A stretch of DNA of 33,605 bases, from assembly GCA_045648025.1 (NCBI GenBank), contig JAZRNH010000027.1:1-33605 (forward strand). The letters are read 5' to 3'. Below, piece after piece: positions 1 to 7,408 of this stretch (its first letter is position 1; every line of letters starts with the position of its first letter). The notes under the pieces were generated by a model. That model saw only the letters and a program-made list of their open reading frames with translations. It was not told where the DNA came from and did no database searches. The translations under genes and the position numbers were made by a program. Source of the DNA: RGIG1681 sp045648025 (GTDB lineage Bacteria > Bacillota > Clostridia > Christensenellales > UBA1242).

Positions 1-108
1 CTTATAGCTCTTCTTGAAAACAACTATAATGAAGACGGCACAGTGACTGTTCCTGAAGCTTTAAGACCTTATATGGGTGGCAAAAAGATTATTGAAAAGA
101 AAAAATAA
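1..108 (+). CDS. serS: Seryl-tRNA synthetase, C-terminal end (partial)
   Basis: The first 35 codons form an open frame ending in TAA at 106-108. The residues LIALLENNYNEDGTVTVPEA, then LRPYMGG and a lysine-rich tail, match the highly conserved C-terminus of bacterial seryl-tRNA synthetase, where the motif 2/3 catalytic core ends in a VPxxLRPYMGG sequence. The enzyme charges tRNA-Ser with serine in the cytoplasm. The start and most of the protein lie upstream of the window. A strong terminator begins at the stop codon, so serS is the last gene of its transcript. Confidence 0.9.
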   Translation, partial: LIALLENNYNEDGTVTVPEALRPYMGGKKIIEKKK

Positions 109-134
109 AAAGTGGCGAAAAGCCACTTTTTTTT
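108..134 (+). terminator. Intrinsic terminator of serS
   Basis: Stem 108-116 (AAAAGTGGC) pairs perfectly with 122-130 across a 5-base loop, and eight T follow (127-134). Confidence 0.9.
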
Positions 135-143
135 GATTTATTT

Positions 144-176
144 AAAATAAAAAACCACCTAAATTTAGGCGGTTTT
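144..176 (-). terminator. Intrinsic terminator of the lipoprotein gene
   Basis: Arms 151-160 and 167-176 pair around AAATTT. The single non-Watson-Crick position becomes a G-U pair only in the minus-strand RNA, where a U-rich tail follows, so it works for the minus strand. The stem contains the stop codon of the lipoprotein gene. Confidence 0.75.
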
Positions 177-779
177 GTTTGTTTGAGAATATGTTCTATG
201 TTCTCCGTAAATTTCTAGTCCATAAATTGTCCATTTGAATTCACTTGCAATTAAATCATTATTAAGTGATTCATAAATATCAATTGTTATTTTTGAACCA
301 GTTGCAGTTGCAACGGTTTTTTCTATGTCAAAAATACAAAGAACTGAGCCACCTGCTTTTGCGATAAATGGGAAGTTGAGTTCAATGGTTTCAATTGAAT
401 TTGAATTACCAATATTTTCTTCATTAACAAGGTTTGTCATTGTAAGTTTGATAATCATTTCTGAATCCGTTGTTTTGTTTGAATAGAAATTGAAGTAAAT
501 TCTATCAATATACATTTTATAAATCCAAGCAGATTTTGCTGTGATTGTTACTTGTTCAAATGCTCTAATGTTGAGTGGTTCAACTTTATCTAAAAGAAAT
601 TCACTAATATCAAGAGTTTGTTCTTTTGTGCTGTCATAAGAAGTGTAGGTTACAGTGTTTTCAAGATATGCAGCAGATGCAATCTTTGGAAGCTCTGACC
701 TTTTGTTTGAACAACCACAAAGCACAATAACTGGTATGCAAAGTAACGAAATTATTAAGTTGAAGATTTTGCTTTTCAT
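165..779 (-). CDS. Predicted lipoprotein of unknown function
   Basis: A 204-residue protein with a lysine-containing n-region, a hydrophobic core (about 8-20) and a lipobox LCGC, so it should be lipidated on Cys23 and anchored outside the cytoplasmic membrane. The rest is a soluble, beta-rich-looking domain of about 180 residues with no motif I recognise. The ATG follows a clear AAAGGA ribosome binding site. It lies 14 bases after signal peptidase I on the same strand with no terminator between them, so the two are probably one transcript. Signal peptidase I does not process lipoproteins, so the pairing need not be an enzyme-substrate pair. The localisation is fairly secure; the function is unknown. 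Confidence 0.8.
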   Translation of the reverse strand: MKSKIFNLIISLLCIPVIVLCGCSNKRSELPKIASAAYLENTVTYTSYDSTKEQTLDISEFLLDKVEPLNIRAFEQVTITAKSAWIYKMYIDRIYFNFYSNKTTDSEMIIKLTMTNLVNEENIGNSNSIETIELNFPFIAKAGGSVLCIFDIEKTVATATGSKITIDIYESLNNDLIASEFKWTIYGLEIYGEHRTYSQTNKTA

Positions 780-793
780 AGTATATCCTTTGT

Positions 794-1675
794 TTAAATG
801 ATTGATTTTAATTTGTCAAAAATTGCAACCCACAAGTTTTGACCGTATTTCACTTGAAGTTTAACTGATCCTTCAATTGTATCTTTGCTAACAAATCCAA
901 ATTTTCGGCTGTCGTCAGAATTGTTTCGGTTGTCACCCATAACAAAGTATGAGTCTTCTGGAACTACAAATGTTTTTGAAACTCGTTCCTCAATGTTTTT
1001 GTTGTTGTGATCAACAATGTTTTCAAAAAGTTCTTTATAAAAACCTGCATCACCTGAGTTGTTTGGTTCATAAACTGTTGAAATGTAATCAATATAAGAA
1101 ATTGCCATCTCTTCTTTGATGAAAGATTCGTCATTGTTTATAATGTTTCCGTCTTTATCTTTGACAATAACACCATAATAATATGTTTTGTTTGAACCAT
1201 AAGTCAAAGTTTCATTTTTTAAGTAAAAAGTGATAGATTGTCCAGGACAGGCGATGACTCTTTTAATTATATATTTGATATCTTGTTTATAGATGTTTCC
1301 ATCAATAACATACTCTTTATATGGAATATACTTATAGTCTTGATTGTGAATAATGACGATATCATTATTATTGTAACTATCTTCTTCTTGAAAGTAAACA
1401 TAGTCGGTGTGATATTCGTCTTCTTCAGAAACAATTGATGAATTGATTGTTGGCTGCATACTTGAACCAATCACTTGAATTGGTGTAAGCCAAACTTGAA
1501 AAACAAATATCATTGTCATATATATTCCGCCGAAAATTAGCAGAAATTTATATAATAGACTTTTTGTAAATGGTTGTTTTTCTTTTGGTGGTTGAGGATT
1601 TTCAATTGATATTTCTAACAATTCATTTTCTTCAACGGCAGATTCAACCTCTTCTGTTAATTTAGATTCTTCCAT
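794..1675 (-). CDS. lepB: Signal peptidase I with enlarged catalytic domain
   Basis: Type I signal peptidase, which removes Sec/Tat signal peptides outside the membrane. An acidic cytoplasmic N-terminus (1-40) leads into one membrane segment (about 42-64). Then come box B GSSMQP with catalytic Ser72, box D IIKRVIACPG with catalytic Lys138, and box E GDNRNNSDDSR (247-257). At 293 residues it is much longer than the roughly 180 residues of Bacillus SipS. The extra length sits between Ser and Lys and between Lys and box E. No Shine-Dalgarno sequence precedes the ATG; two overlapping TATAAT boxes lie 8 and 13 bases upstream, so the message is leaderless or nearly so. It is followed by the lipoprotein gene. 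The family is certain; the preferred substrates are unknown. Confidence 0.93.
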   Translation of the reverse strand: MEESKLTEEVESAVEENELLEISIENPQPPKEKQPFTKSLLYKFLLIFGGIYMTMIFVFQVWLTPIQVIGSSMQPTINSSIVSEEDEYHTDYVYFQEEDSYNNNDIVIIHNQDYKYIPYKEYVIDGNIYKQDIKYIIKRVIACPGQSITFYLKNETLTYGSNKTYYYGVIVKDKDGNIINNDESFIKEEMAISYIDYISTVYEPNNSGDAGFYKELFENIVDHNNKNIEERVSKTFVVPEDSYFVMGDNRNNSDDSRKFGFVSKDTIEGSVKLQVKYGQNLWVAIFDKLKSII

Positions 1676-1683
1676 ATATAAAT

Positions 1684-1715
1684 ATTATATTATACTATTT
1701 TAAACAAATTATCAA
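1684..1715 (-). promoter_or_regulatory. Candidate promoter of lepB
   Basis: On the minus strand, TATAAT occurs twice in overlap (1694-1689 and 1689-1684), with TTGATA at 1715-1710. The spacing is 15 or 20 bases, neither ideal. There is no ribosome binding site between it and the ATG. Confidence 0.35.
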
Positions 1716-1784
1716 TATTTTTTTAAATTACTATAAAAAGAAATGTCAAAATTTATCAAATTTGTGGAAAATTTCTATTTGTTA

Positions 1785-1793
1785 TGTTATAAT
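1785..1793 (+). promoter_or_regulatory. Extended -10 promoter, leaderless gene
   Basis: TGTTATAAT is a perfect extended -10 element. TGGAAA at 1765-1770 is a weak -35 at 17 bases. Only six bases separate the -10 box from the ATG at 1800, so transcription should start at or next to the start codon. Confidence 0.6.
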
Positions 1794-1799
1794 GGCGGT

Positions 1800-2792
1800 A
1801 TGAAAAAGTTATATTATGCAACCTTTGAGAAAGGTTATGAAGAAATTGTTAAAAAAATAATAGCAAAACAAGATAAAAATTCTTTTATTAAAAAATTGTA
1901 TTCAGATGCAATTTTATTTTTTGCTGACGAAAAATTTAAGCTTTATGGAAATTGTTTTAAGTCAGCATATCTTGTTATTGATAACTCACAAAAAGATGGC
2001 ACAGGTGCACTTAATGCAGCAATGAAAAGACTTCTTGAAAAGAAAGATTGGAGAATTAATTTTTCAAAAGATGTTCAAAGATTTAAACTTTTGTTTTTAA
2101 AAGAAGATTCAAAAGTTGCAATTGATGCAAAACTTAAACAAGCTGTTGAAACAATGCTTCAAAGAAAAACCAAAAGACAAATTAGCTATTTAAACGGTAC
2201 AGAAGAGCTTGTGTTTTTGTCAAAGGTTGATGGGCTTAATCTTTTTATGAGAAGATTGTTTATTGAAAATGATTATCAAAAGGTTAGAGGTTATGAAATT
2301 GAGCCAGAAGTGGCATATATGTTGAATTTCTTGTCAGAACCTTCACAAAGTGAAACTGTGGTTGATCCATTTTCTTATGATGGTGTGGTTGCTTATGTTA
2401 GAGCGGCTCACTTTAAAAAAGCAACAGTGATTGCAAATGAAAAAGAAGAAGAAAATGTTCAAGATATTAAAAAACTTGCAAAATCACTCAAAGAAAAGAG
2501 TTTTTCTGTTATGAATTATGACTTTTTGAGTGATAAGTTTCCAATTAAGTTCATTGATAAAATTGTTACAGTTTTGCCTTCAATGAATTATGATTTTGAA
2601 GTTAGTCTTTCAAAACTTTATGAAAGTTTCTTCAATAAAGCTGCAAAATTATCAGTAAAAACTATTGCTGTTGCTGTTAATAAAAGTATGGATATTTCTG
2701 CTGCAATCAAAGGTAAATATGATATTGAAGTTAAGGCAAATGGACAAAAATTTAATTTATTTAAACTCAAATTAAAAAACACCACAAATTAG
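1800..2792 (+). CDS. Divergent RNA-methyltransferase-like protein (UPF0020/THUMP type)
   Basis: 330 residues if translation starts at the ATG at 1800. An in-frame upstream ATG (1743) is rejected because the promoter -10 box lies downstream of it. The C-terminal half resembles the Rossmann methyltransferase domain of the UPF0020 / THUMP-containing RNA guanine-N2 methyltransferases. It has VRGYEIEPEVAYML, like the region before motif I in that family, then DPFSYDG at 189-195 where the family has DPFCGSG. Where the catalytic (D/N)PP(Y/F) motif IV should be, the sequence reads TVLPSMNY (257-264). It may bind RNA or SAM without catalysis, or be a fast-evolving enzyme. It is monocistronic, between its own promoter and a terminator overlapping its stop. 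The fold assignment is moderate and the activity doubtful. Confidence 0.6.
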   Translation: MKKLYYATFEKGYEEIVKKIIAKQDKNSFIKKLYSDAILFFADEKFKLYGNCFKSAYLVIDNSQKDGTGALNAAMKRLLEKKDWRINFSKDVQRFKLLFLKEDSKVAIDAKLKQAVETMLQRKTKRQISYLNGTEELVFLSKVDGLNLFMRRLFIENDYQKVRGYEIEPEVAYMLNFLSEPSQSETVVDPFSYDGVVAYVRAAHFKKATVIANEKEEENVQDIKKLAKSLKEKSFSVMNYDFLSDKFPIKFIDKIVTVLPSMNYDFEVSLSKLYESFFNKAAKLSVKTIAVAVNKSMDISAAIKGKYDIEVKANGQKFNLFKLKLKNTTN

Positions 2793-2805
2793 TGGTGTTT
2801 TTTTT
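2774..2805. terminator. Bidirectional terminator between convergent genes
   Basis: Stem AACACCAC / GTGGTGTT, extended by A and T runs, has a 6-base loop (2786-2791). It is followed by eight T on the plus strand and, on the minus strand, by six T. It includes the stop codon of the plus-strand methyltransferase-like gene. Confidence 0.85.
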
Positions 2806-3523
2806 AGTTTTCAGATGATTTGTTTTCTTCAGATTTTAATTTCTTTTTGTTCAGATGATCTTGTTTTTGTTGCATATCTGATCGTTTTTGACTCATAAGT
2901 TTTGATTCTCTATAAGTTAAAATAATTGGAATTAATATGCCAATTATAACGACAATAAAGTTTATCCATAAGAGTCTGAATATTGCAAAAATCATTGTTG
3001 CAATAACCATAAAGAAACCTGCTGCAAAAACGATATCTTTTGCAAAAATGTGAGCTTGTTTCCAAATGAATTCTGCTTGAATTGAATATTTATTTCTAAA
3101 TGGTGAAATTGATTTGTATGGTAATGTTTTGAGTTTTTGAGCCGAAATCATAACGATTCCAGAAAGAGGCAAGAAATATATAAGTGAAAGTGGAATTTCA
3201 GAAACAGCACCTTTTGCAAATGAATCTGTTGCTGAAATGTATATCATAATGAGCATATTTTCATATAAACAAACGAAAAAGAGCATTTTTAAAAAGAAGT
3301 TAAGATGGTCTTTTTTTGTTGTTAAATTCACAAATACAGCAATTATTGATGGAATAATAATACTAGCTAAGAGGAACCATTTTGAGCCTAAAAAGGCGAT
3401 TTTTTCATTAAATGAAAAGAATAATGGAACTTCGGCTGGTGATTTGAATAATAATATTATTCCGCATACTAAAAAGTTAAAGATTGCAAGTATTGTGGTT
3501 TTTAAATCTAATTTTTTATCCAT
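2804..3523 (-). CDS. SdpI/DUF1648-family membrane protein
   Basis: A 239-residue protein with about six hydrophobic segments (near 12-27, 48-68, 80-98, 110-127, 160-185, 188-205) and a charged, Lys/Gln-rich tail of about 35 residues. Residues around PAEVPLFFSFNEK...GSKWFLL match the DUF1648 pattern (VPxHF...G...SK). RNKYSIQAEFIWKQAH matches the SdpI-type motif preceding the last two helices (R-N-x-W/Y...E-x-W-x-x-T/A-H). In Bacillus, SdpI gives immunity to the SdpC toxin and sequesters the SdpR repressor; no sdpC or sdpR is visible here. The ATG has no ribosome binding site and lies six bases after the proposed -10. The family is likely; the role is unknown. Confidence 0.6.
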   Translation of the reverse strand: MDKKLDLKTTILAIFNFLVCGIILLFKSPAEVPLFFSFNEKIAFLGSKWFLLASIIIPSIIAVFVNLTTKKDHLNFFLKMLFFVCLYENMLIMIYISATDSFAKGAVSEIPLSLIYFLPLSGIVMISAQKLKTLPYKSISPFRNKYSIQAEFIWKQAHIFAKDIVFAAGFFMVIATMIFAIFRLLWINFIVVIIGILIPIILTYRESKLMSQKRSDMQQKQDHLNKKKLKSEENKSSEN

Positions 3524-3529
3524 AATAAA

Positions 3530-3558
3530 AGAGTAATTTTATTTTAATGTTTTGTCAA
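3530..3558 (-). promoter_or_regulatory. Promoter of the SdpI-like gene, leaderless
   Basis: On the minus strand a perfect TTGACA (3558-3553) is followed, after 17 bases, by TACTCT (3535-3530), then six bases and the ATG. The -10 is poor but the -35 is perfect. Confidence 0.5.
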
Positions 3559-3559
3559 T

Positions 3560-3583
3560 AAAAAAAGACGGTTTAGCCGTCTT
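3560..3583 (-). terminator. Intrinsic terminator of the S66 peptidase gene
   Basis: AAGACGG (3565-3571) pairs with CCGTCTT (3577-3583). The minus-strand transcript then runs into seven U. It overlaps the stop codon of the peptidase gene and ends just before the -35 box of the next gene. Confidence 0.85.
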
Positions 3584-4661
3584 AATTTAAAGGATTGTCT
3601 TTGATAAACAAAGTTTTGTTTTCTGCATCAATTTCAACAGTTGAGCCAAGTGGAAGAATTGTGTGTGGATATGAGTGACCAATGTTTATGTTGTATAAAA
3701 CGGGTAAGTCATATTCTTTTAATTCTTCAATTAAAACTTGTTTATATTCTGCATAATTGATTTCGTCAATTGGTTTGCTTGCAATAATTCCGCCAATAAC
3801 ATCTAAAACTTTGATTTCTTTGAGTTTTTTCAAAAAGCCCCTGTATTCTTCTGGTGAAATTTTGAGTTCACTGGTTTCAATAAGAAGAATTGAGCCAGAA
3901 AGCTCTTCAAGTGATGGGAAAACATTATATTTTAATGTTATATTTTCAACTTGTTCTTTGTTGTCAGATGCAAGTCCCAAATATTCTGCCATAACTTCAA
4001 GGCAACCACCATAAAGTTTTCCAGTTGCAGAGTGGTTTCCTTGCAAAAGCTCATAGCCTTTTTTGTCTTCAAATTTTGTTCTTAAAGTTCCAACAGCAGC
4101 AGGGGAAAAGTCTGTTCTATCTAAATACCAATATTTGCTAGGTTTAATTTCGTGATCATTTGAAGGGTTAAACAAAAATTCAAAGGCAGTTTTTGAATAT
4201 TCAAGCATATTTTCTTCAAATTCCGCAAGGTCAACTAAAAATGATTGACCATAAAAAGTGATAAGACCAAGTTTGTTGAGCATTAAATGGCTTGTGGTTG
4301 AATCTGAAAAACCTAAAAAGATTTTTGGATTGTTTTTAACAAGTTGTTTAAACTCTTTGTCTTCCATTAAATGTGGAAGTGTTAAGTATGAATCATTTCC
4401 GCCAATGGCACAAATAATTGCAGAAATGCTTTTGTCTGCAAATGCTTGTTTGAGGTCGGCAGCTCTTGCTTCTGGGTGTGTTTTGATAAAATCAATACCT
4501 TTGAGAGAATTGTCCATAAAAACCGGAATTAGGCCATATTCTTCAAGTCTTTTGATTCCTAAATTAAGTTCGTGCTTTACAAATGGTTCGCCTAAAATTC
4601 CACTAGATAAACTTACAATTGCAACTTTGTCACCTTTTTTGAGTCTGTTTGGTTTAATCAT
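3582..4661 (-). CDS. S66-family serine carboxypeptidase (LdcA/MccF-like)
   Basis: A cytoplasmic serine peptidase of family S66, whose members trim the D-alanine from recycled murein tetrapeptides (LdcA) or inactivate microcin C-type nucleotide-peptides (MccF). The Ser-Glu-His triad is recognisable: Ser119 in GFSDST, Glu262 in LLIETSE, and His329 in INIGHSYPHTILPLG. The N-terminal KPNRLKKGDKVAIVSLSS is the usual start of the family. At 359 residues, with the IETSE form of the Glu motif, it is closer to MccF-like members than to the roughly 300-residue LdcA. The ATG follows an AGGAGA site. The family is secure; murein recycling versus detoxification cannot be decided from sequence. Confidence 0.88.
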   Translation of the reverse strand: MIKPNRLKKGDKVAIVSLSSGILGEPFVKHELNLGIKRLEEYGLIPVFMDNSLKGIDFIKTHPEARAADLKQAFADKSISAIICAIGGNDSYLTLPHLMEDKEFKQLVKNNPKIFLGFSDSTTSHLMLNKLGLITFYGQSFLVDLAEFEENMLEYSKTAFEFLFNPSNDHEIKPSKYWYLDRTDFSPAAVGTLRTKFEDKKGYELLQGNHSATGKLYGGCLEVMAEYLGLASDNKEQVENITLKYNVFPSLEELSGSILLIETSELKISPEEYRGFLKKLKEIKVLDVIGGIIASKPIDEINYAEYKQVLIEELKEYDLPVLYNINIGHSYPHTILPLGSTVEIDAENKTLFIKDNPLN

Positions 4662-4685
4662 AATGTTGTTCTCCTATACAGTTAC

Positions 4686-4694
4686 ATTATAACA
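4686..4694 (-). promoter_or_regulatory. Extended -10 promoter of the S66 gene
   Basis: On the minus strand TGTTATAAT is a perfect extended -10 (TATAAT 4691-4686), with a weak TTAGAA -35 at 17 bases. The leader is short and carries AGGAGA. Confidence 0.6.
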
Positions 4695-4751
4695 TATAAA
4701 GTTTTAACTTCTAATTAATTTATATAATTTATTTATTTTTTGTTTAGATAA

Positions 4752-4760
4752 TGTTATAAT
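4752..4760 (+). promoter_or_regulatory. Extended -10 promoter of the cation exchanger
   Basis: TGTTATAAT with no good -35. It lies 35 bases before the ATG at 4796, which has AAAGGA upstream. Confidence 0.6.
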
Positions 4761-4795
4761 AATTTTGTAAACAAGATGATAAAGGAATTTTTGTT

Positions 4796-5797
4796 ATGAC
4801 AATTTTTTTGAATATTTTATTTTTAATTATTGGTATGGTTCTTTTAATTAAAGGTGCTGACTTTTTTGTTAGTGGTGCAAGTGAGATTGCTAAAAGATTA
4901 AAAGTTCCATCATTATTTATTGGCCTCACCATTGTTGCTCTTGGAACCAGTCTTCCAGAACTTTCAGTTAGTGTGACCAGTGCGGTTTCAAAAAATATGG
5001 ATTTGTCTGTTGGAAATGTTGTTGGTTCGAACTTGTTTAATATGTTGTTAATTCTTGGACTTGTTGCAATATTTTCACCAGTGCCTATGAGCAGGTCTTC
5101 AAAGAAGATTGACTTTCCGTTTTTGATAGCAATAACTGGTATGCTTTTGCTTTTTAGTTTGGATATGTTTTTAGATGGAACAATGACAAATATTCTTAGC
5201 AGAGTAGAGAGTATTTTGTTTTTGATTGTGTTGATTCTTTATGTTTATATTTTAATTTTTAATGCTCAAAAAAATAGAAAAGAAAAACTATTGAAAAATA
5301 TGGAAGATACTCAATCAAGTGAGCCACAAGAAAAAAGATTAAAAGTTTGGCAGATTATAGTATATGTTTTTGTTGGACTTGCAGCTGTTGTGTTTGGTGG
5401 TGAGTGTGTTTCAACAACAGCAACTTATTTAGCTATTGAAATGGGTATGAGTGAAGCCCTTGTTGGACTCACTATCGTTGCTCTTGGAACCAGTCTTCCA
5501 GAACTTGCAACTTCAGTTATGGCAGCCAGAAAAAGAGAAAATGATATTGCACTTGGAAATGTTATTGGTTCAAATATAATCAATATTTCATTGATTCTTG
5601 GAGCGGTTGGAGTTATTGGACAAGTTCCAGTTTCAGCAGTTATCTTAACAGATATCGCAATCTTATTTGTTTGCACAATTATATTTACAGTGTTTTGTGT
5701 TACAAGAGATTCAATTTCAAAAAAAGAAGGAATTGTGTTTTTAATAATGTATTTAGCATATATTGCATTTGCAATTATTAGAAATTATTGTTTTTAA
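4796..5797 (+). CDS. Na+/Ca2+ exchanger-family (CaCA) antiporter
   Basis: A 333-residue inner-membrane antiporter of the calcium:cation antiporter family, YrbG type, exchanging Ca2+ or K+/Na+. The inverted-topology pair of alpha repeats is clear: GLTIVALGTSLPEL (43-56) with GNVVGSNLFN (73-82), and GLTIVALGTSLPEL (224-237) with GNVIGSNIIN (254-263). Both carry the conserved Glu of the ion site. About ten hydrophobic segments flank a charged cytoplasmic loop near 158-184. The two alpha-1 motifs are identical over 14 residues and over 30 bases of DNA, which is unusual for such an old duplication. It is alone between its promoter and a bidirectional terminator. The family is certain; the ion preference is not. 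Confidence 0.93.
   Translation: MTIFLNILFLIIGMVLLIKGADFFVSGASEIAKRLKVPSLFIGLTIVALGTSLPELSVSVTSAVSKNMDLSVGNVVGSNLFNMLLILGLVAIFSPVPMSRSSKKIDFPFLIAITGMLLLFSLDMFLDGTMTNILSRVESILFLIVLILYVYILIFNAQKNRKEKLLKNMEDTQSSEPQEKRLKVWQIIVYVFVGLAAVVFGGECVSTTATYLAIEMGMSEALVGLTIVALGTSLPELATSVMAARKRENDIALGNVIGSNIINISLILGAVGVIGQVPVSAVILTDIAILFVCTIIFTVFCVTRDSISKKEGIVFLIMYLAYIAFAIIRNYCF
4934..4963 (+). repeat. First copy of 30-bp exact direct repeat
   Basis: Encodes VALGTSLPEL of the first alpha repeat. Identical to 5477-5506, 543 bases downstream in the same gene. Confidence 0.9.
5477..5506 (+). repeat. Second copy of 30-bp exact direct repeat
   Basis: Encodes the same residues in the second alpha repeat. Identical to 4934-4963. 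Confidence 0.9.
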
Positions 5798-5903
5798 ATT
5801 ATTTTGAAAATTTTGGTTAAATTGTAAAATTTGATTTAAATTAAGACATAATATACAAAATAGGACAATTTTATTAAATATAGAATAATAAAAAAACAAC
5901 TCT

Positions 5904-5934
5904 AAAAAAGACAGGTGTTAAACCTGTCTTTTTT
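5904..5934. terminator. Bidirectional terminator
   Basis: A perfect 13-bp stem (5904-5916 / 5922-5934) around a 5-base loop, with A/T runs forming U tails on both strands. It serves the exchanger (+) and the MATE-like gene (-). The remaining A/T-rich sequence from 5798 holds no gene that I can see. Confidence 0.9.
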
Positions 5935-5952
5935 AATTAAAATCAAATTAAG

Positions 5953-7257
5953 TTATTCGCATTTTTTTAGCCATTTTTTCTTTTTGAAAACAGCAAATGA
6001 AATAATGGTTTTTGTTATGTTTTCGGCGGCAATGAGAGTGTATATTAAGAATATGTTTGCAGGAATTAATTCTGCAATTAAAAACATTGTTATCCAATAA
6101 CAGGTAAACACCGTTTCTAAAATTAAGCCAAGTTTTGCAAAGTGATCACTTTGACCCAAAATATATGTGCCTAAATTCCACTCTAAAAAACGGAATAAAG
6201 ATATTGTTAAAAATAAAACTAGTGATAAAAATGCAGTTGATTGAAGTTCTTCGTTCATTCCAAGTTTAAGTGGAACAAAAAGAGCTGTTGAAATTATTGC
6301 ATAAATAAACCAAATAACAAAGGTTGATTTGAGTGAATTGATTCCGTGAGAGTAGGCTTCTTCTTGTTTTTCTTCACCAATGCATCTGCAAATTTTTATT
6401 GCAACAACATTTATAAATGCAAAGAACACACCATTTAAAATATCTAAAACATTTTCAAAATAACAATATTGATTGTATGTGATAACATCAACTTTTAATA
6501 TGAAAAGTGAAATGAAAAAATAGCCAATTTCCCAAACAACTTCACTTAAGGTTCGTTCAGTTACGATTTTAAATTCTTGTTTTGTTAGTTTTAAGTTTTT
6601 AAGTTTAAATAAGTTAACTTTGTAGGTTTTGTTTTTAAGTAGGGCAATGTGTGAATAAATGCAGCAGAAAATATATGAAATTAAAAACAAAATGCCGATA
6701 GGAACTAAGAATAATTTTTTTGTAGCAAGTAAAATGATTAAAACCGCAACAATTAAAACAGACTGAATAATTGTGTTTATTGTTTGAATTTTAAATTCAC
6801 CAACTTTTTTAAGAAGGTTTGAATAATAGCTGAATATTGTGTTGAAAAACATTACAGCAACCATTAAATAATAAAAGGTTAAACTGACATCAAATTCTAA
6901 ATTTAAAATGTTTTTTAATATAAATTTAGGAAAAATTGCAAATATTGTTGTGATGAATATTGCATAGATTGAAACAAAAATAAATCCAATTTTTGCATAA
7001 TTTTTTGACTTTTCTGGTTCATTTATATTTTGGTTTATGTATATTCCAAAGCCCTCGCTAAAGCCAAAGGCAATCATTTCGCCCAAAAACAAAACTGTCA
7101 TCATTGCATTGTAATAGGTTAAATCATTTAAATTTAACCTGTTGGCAATGATTCCAGTTATAATTAAATATAGACCAACAATTATGTATCTAATGAGTAG
7201 CCATTTTGACTCTTTTATTGTTGATATAAAGTATTTCCAAAAAGATTTATTAAACAT
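5953..7257 (-). CDS. MATE / polysaccharide-flippase-superfamily transporter
   Basis: A 434-residue protein with about 12 hydrophobic segments and short basic loops, typical of the MOP flippase superfamily (MATE drug/Na+ antiporters and lipid-linked oligosaccharide flippases). The N-terminal half contains FGFSEGFGIYINQ, like the MATE segment around helix 2, and the repeat-like architecture (about 15-200 and 230-430) fits two bundles. I see no family-specific catalytic signature, so drug export versus lipid-linked substrate flipping is open. No clear Shine-Dalgarno site precedes the ATG; a TATGAT -10-like box lies 11 bases upstream, so the leader would be very short. It shares a terminator with the convergent exchanger gene. 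Confidence 0.7.
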   Translation of the reverse strand: MFNKSFWKYFISTIKESKWLLIRYIIVGLYLIITGIIANRLNLNDLTYYNAMMTVLFLGEMIAFGFSEGFGIYINQNINEPEKSKNYAKIGFIFVSIYAIFITTIFAIFPKFILKNILNLEFDVSLTFYYLMVAVMFFNTIFSYYSNLLKKVGEFKIQTINTIIQSVLIVAVLIILLATKKLFLVPIGILFLISYIFCCIYSHIALLKNKTYKVNLFKLKNLKLTKQEFKIVTERTLSEVVWEIGYFFISLFILKVDVITYNQYCYFENVLDILNGVFFAFINVVAIKICRCIGEEKQEEAYSHGINSLKSTFVIWFIYAIISTALFVPLKLGMNEELQSTAFLSLVLFLTISLFRFLEWNLGTYILGQSDHFAKLGLILETVFTCYWITMFLIAELIPANIFLIYTLIAAENITKTIISFAVFKKKKWLKKCE

Positions 7258-7339
7258 AGTTTAAGTTTATCATATAAAATTTTTATTGGCTATAAAATTT
7301 AGATGTCTTTTACTTATTAGTTAAAAATTTGAAAAAATA

Positions 7340-7368
7340 TTGAAATTTGGTTATTTGTTTGTTAAAAT
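7340..7368 (+). promoter_or_regulatory. Sigma-A-type promoter
   Basis: TTGAAA (7340-7345), 17-base spacer, TAAAAT (7363-7368). This places the transcript start downstream of the in-frame ATG at 7367 and supports the start at 7409. Confidence 0.7.
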
Positions 7369-7408
7369 GAAGTTGTTAAGATATGTTTCTAGTGAAAGGA
7401 GAATTTGT

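Noticed and set aside
4258..4692. 144-aa plus-strand ORF opposite the S66 peptidase
   Set aside because: It lies wholly antisense to a gene with an intact catalytic triad, with no promoter or ribosome binding site.
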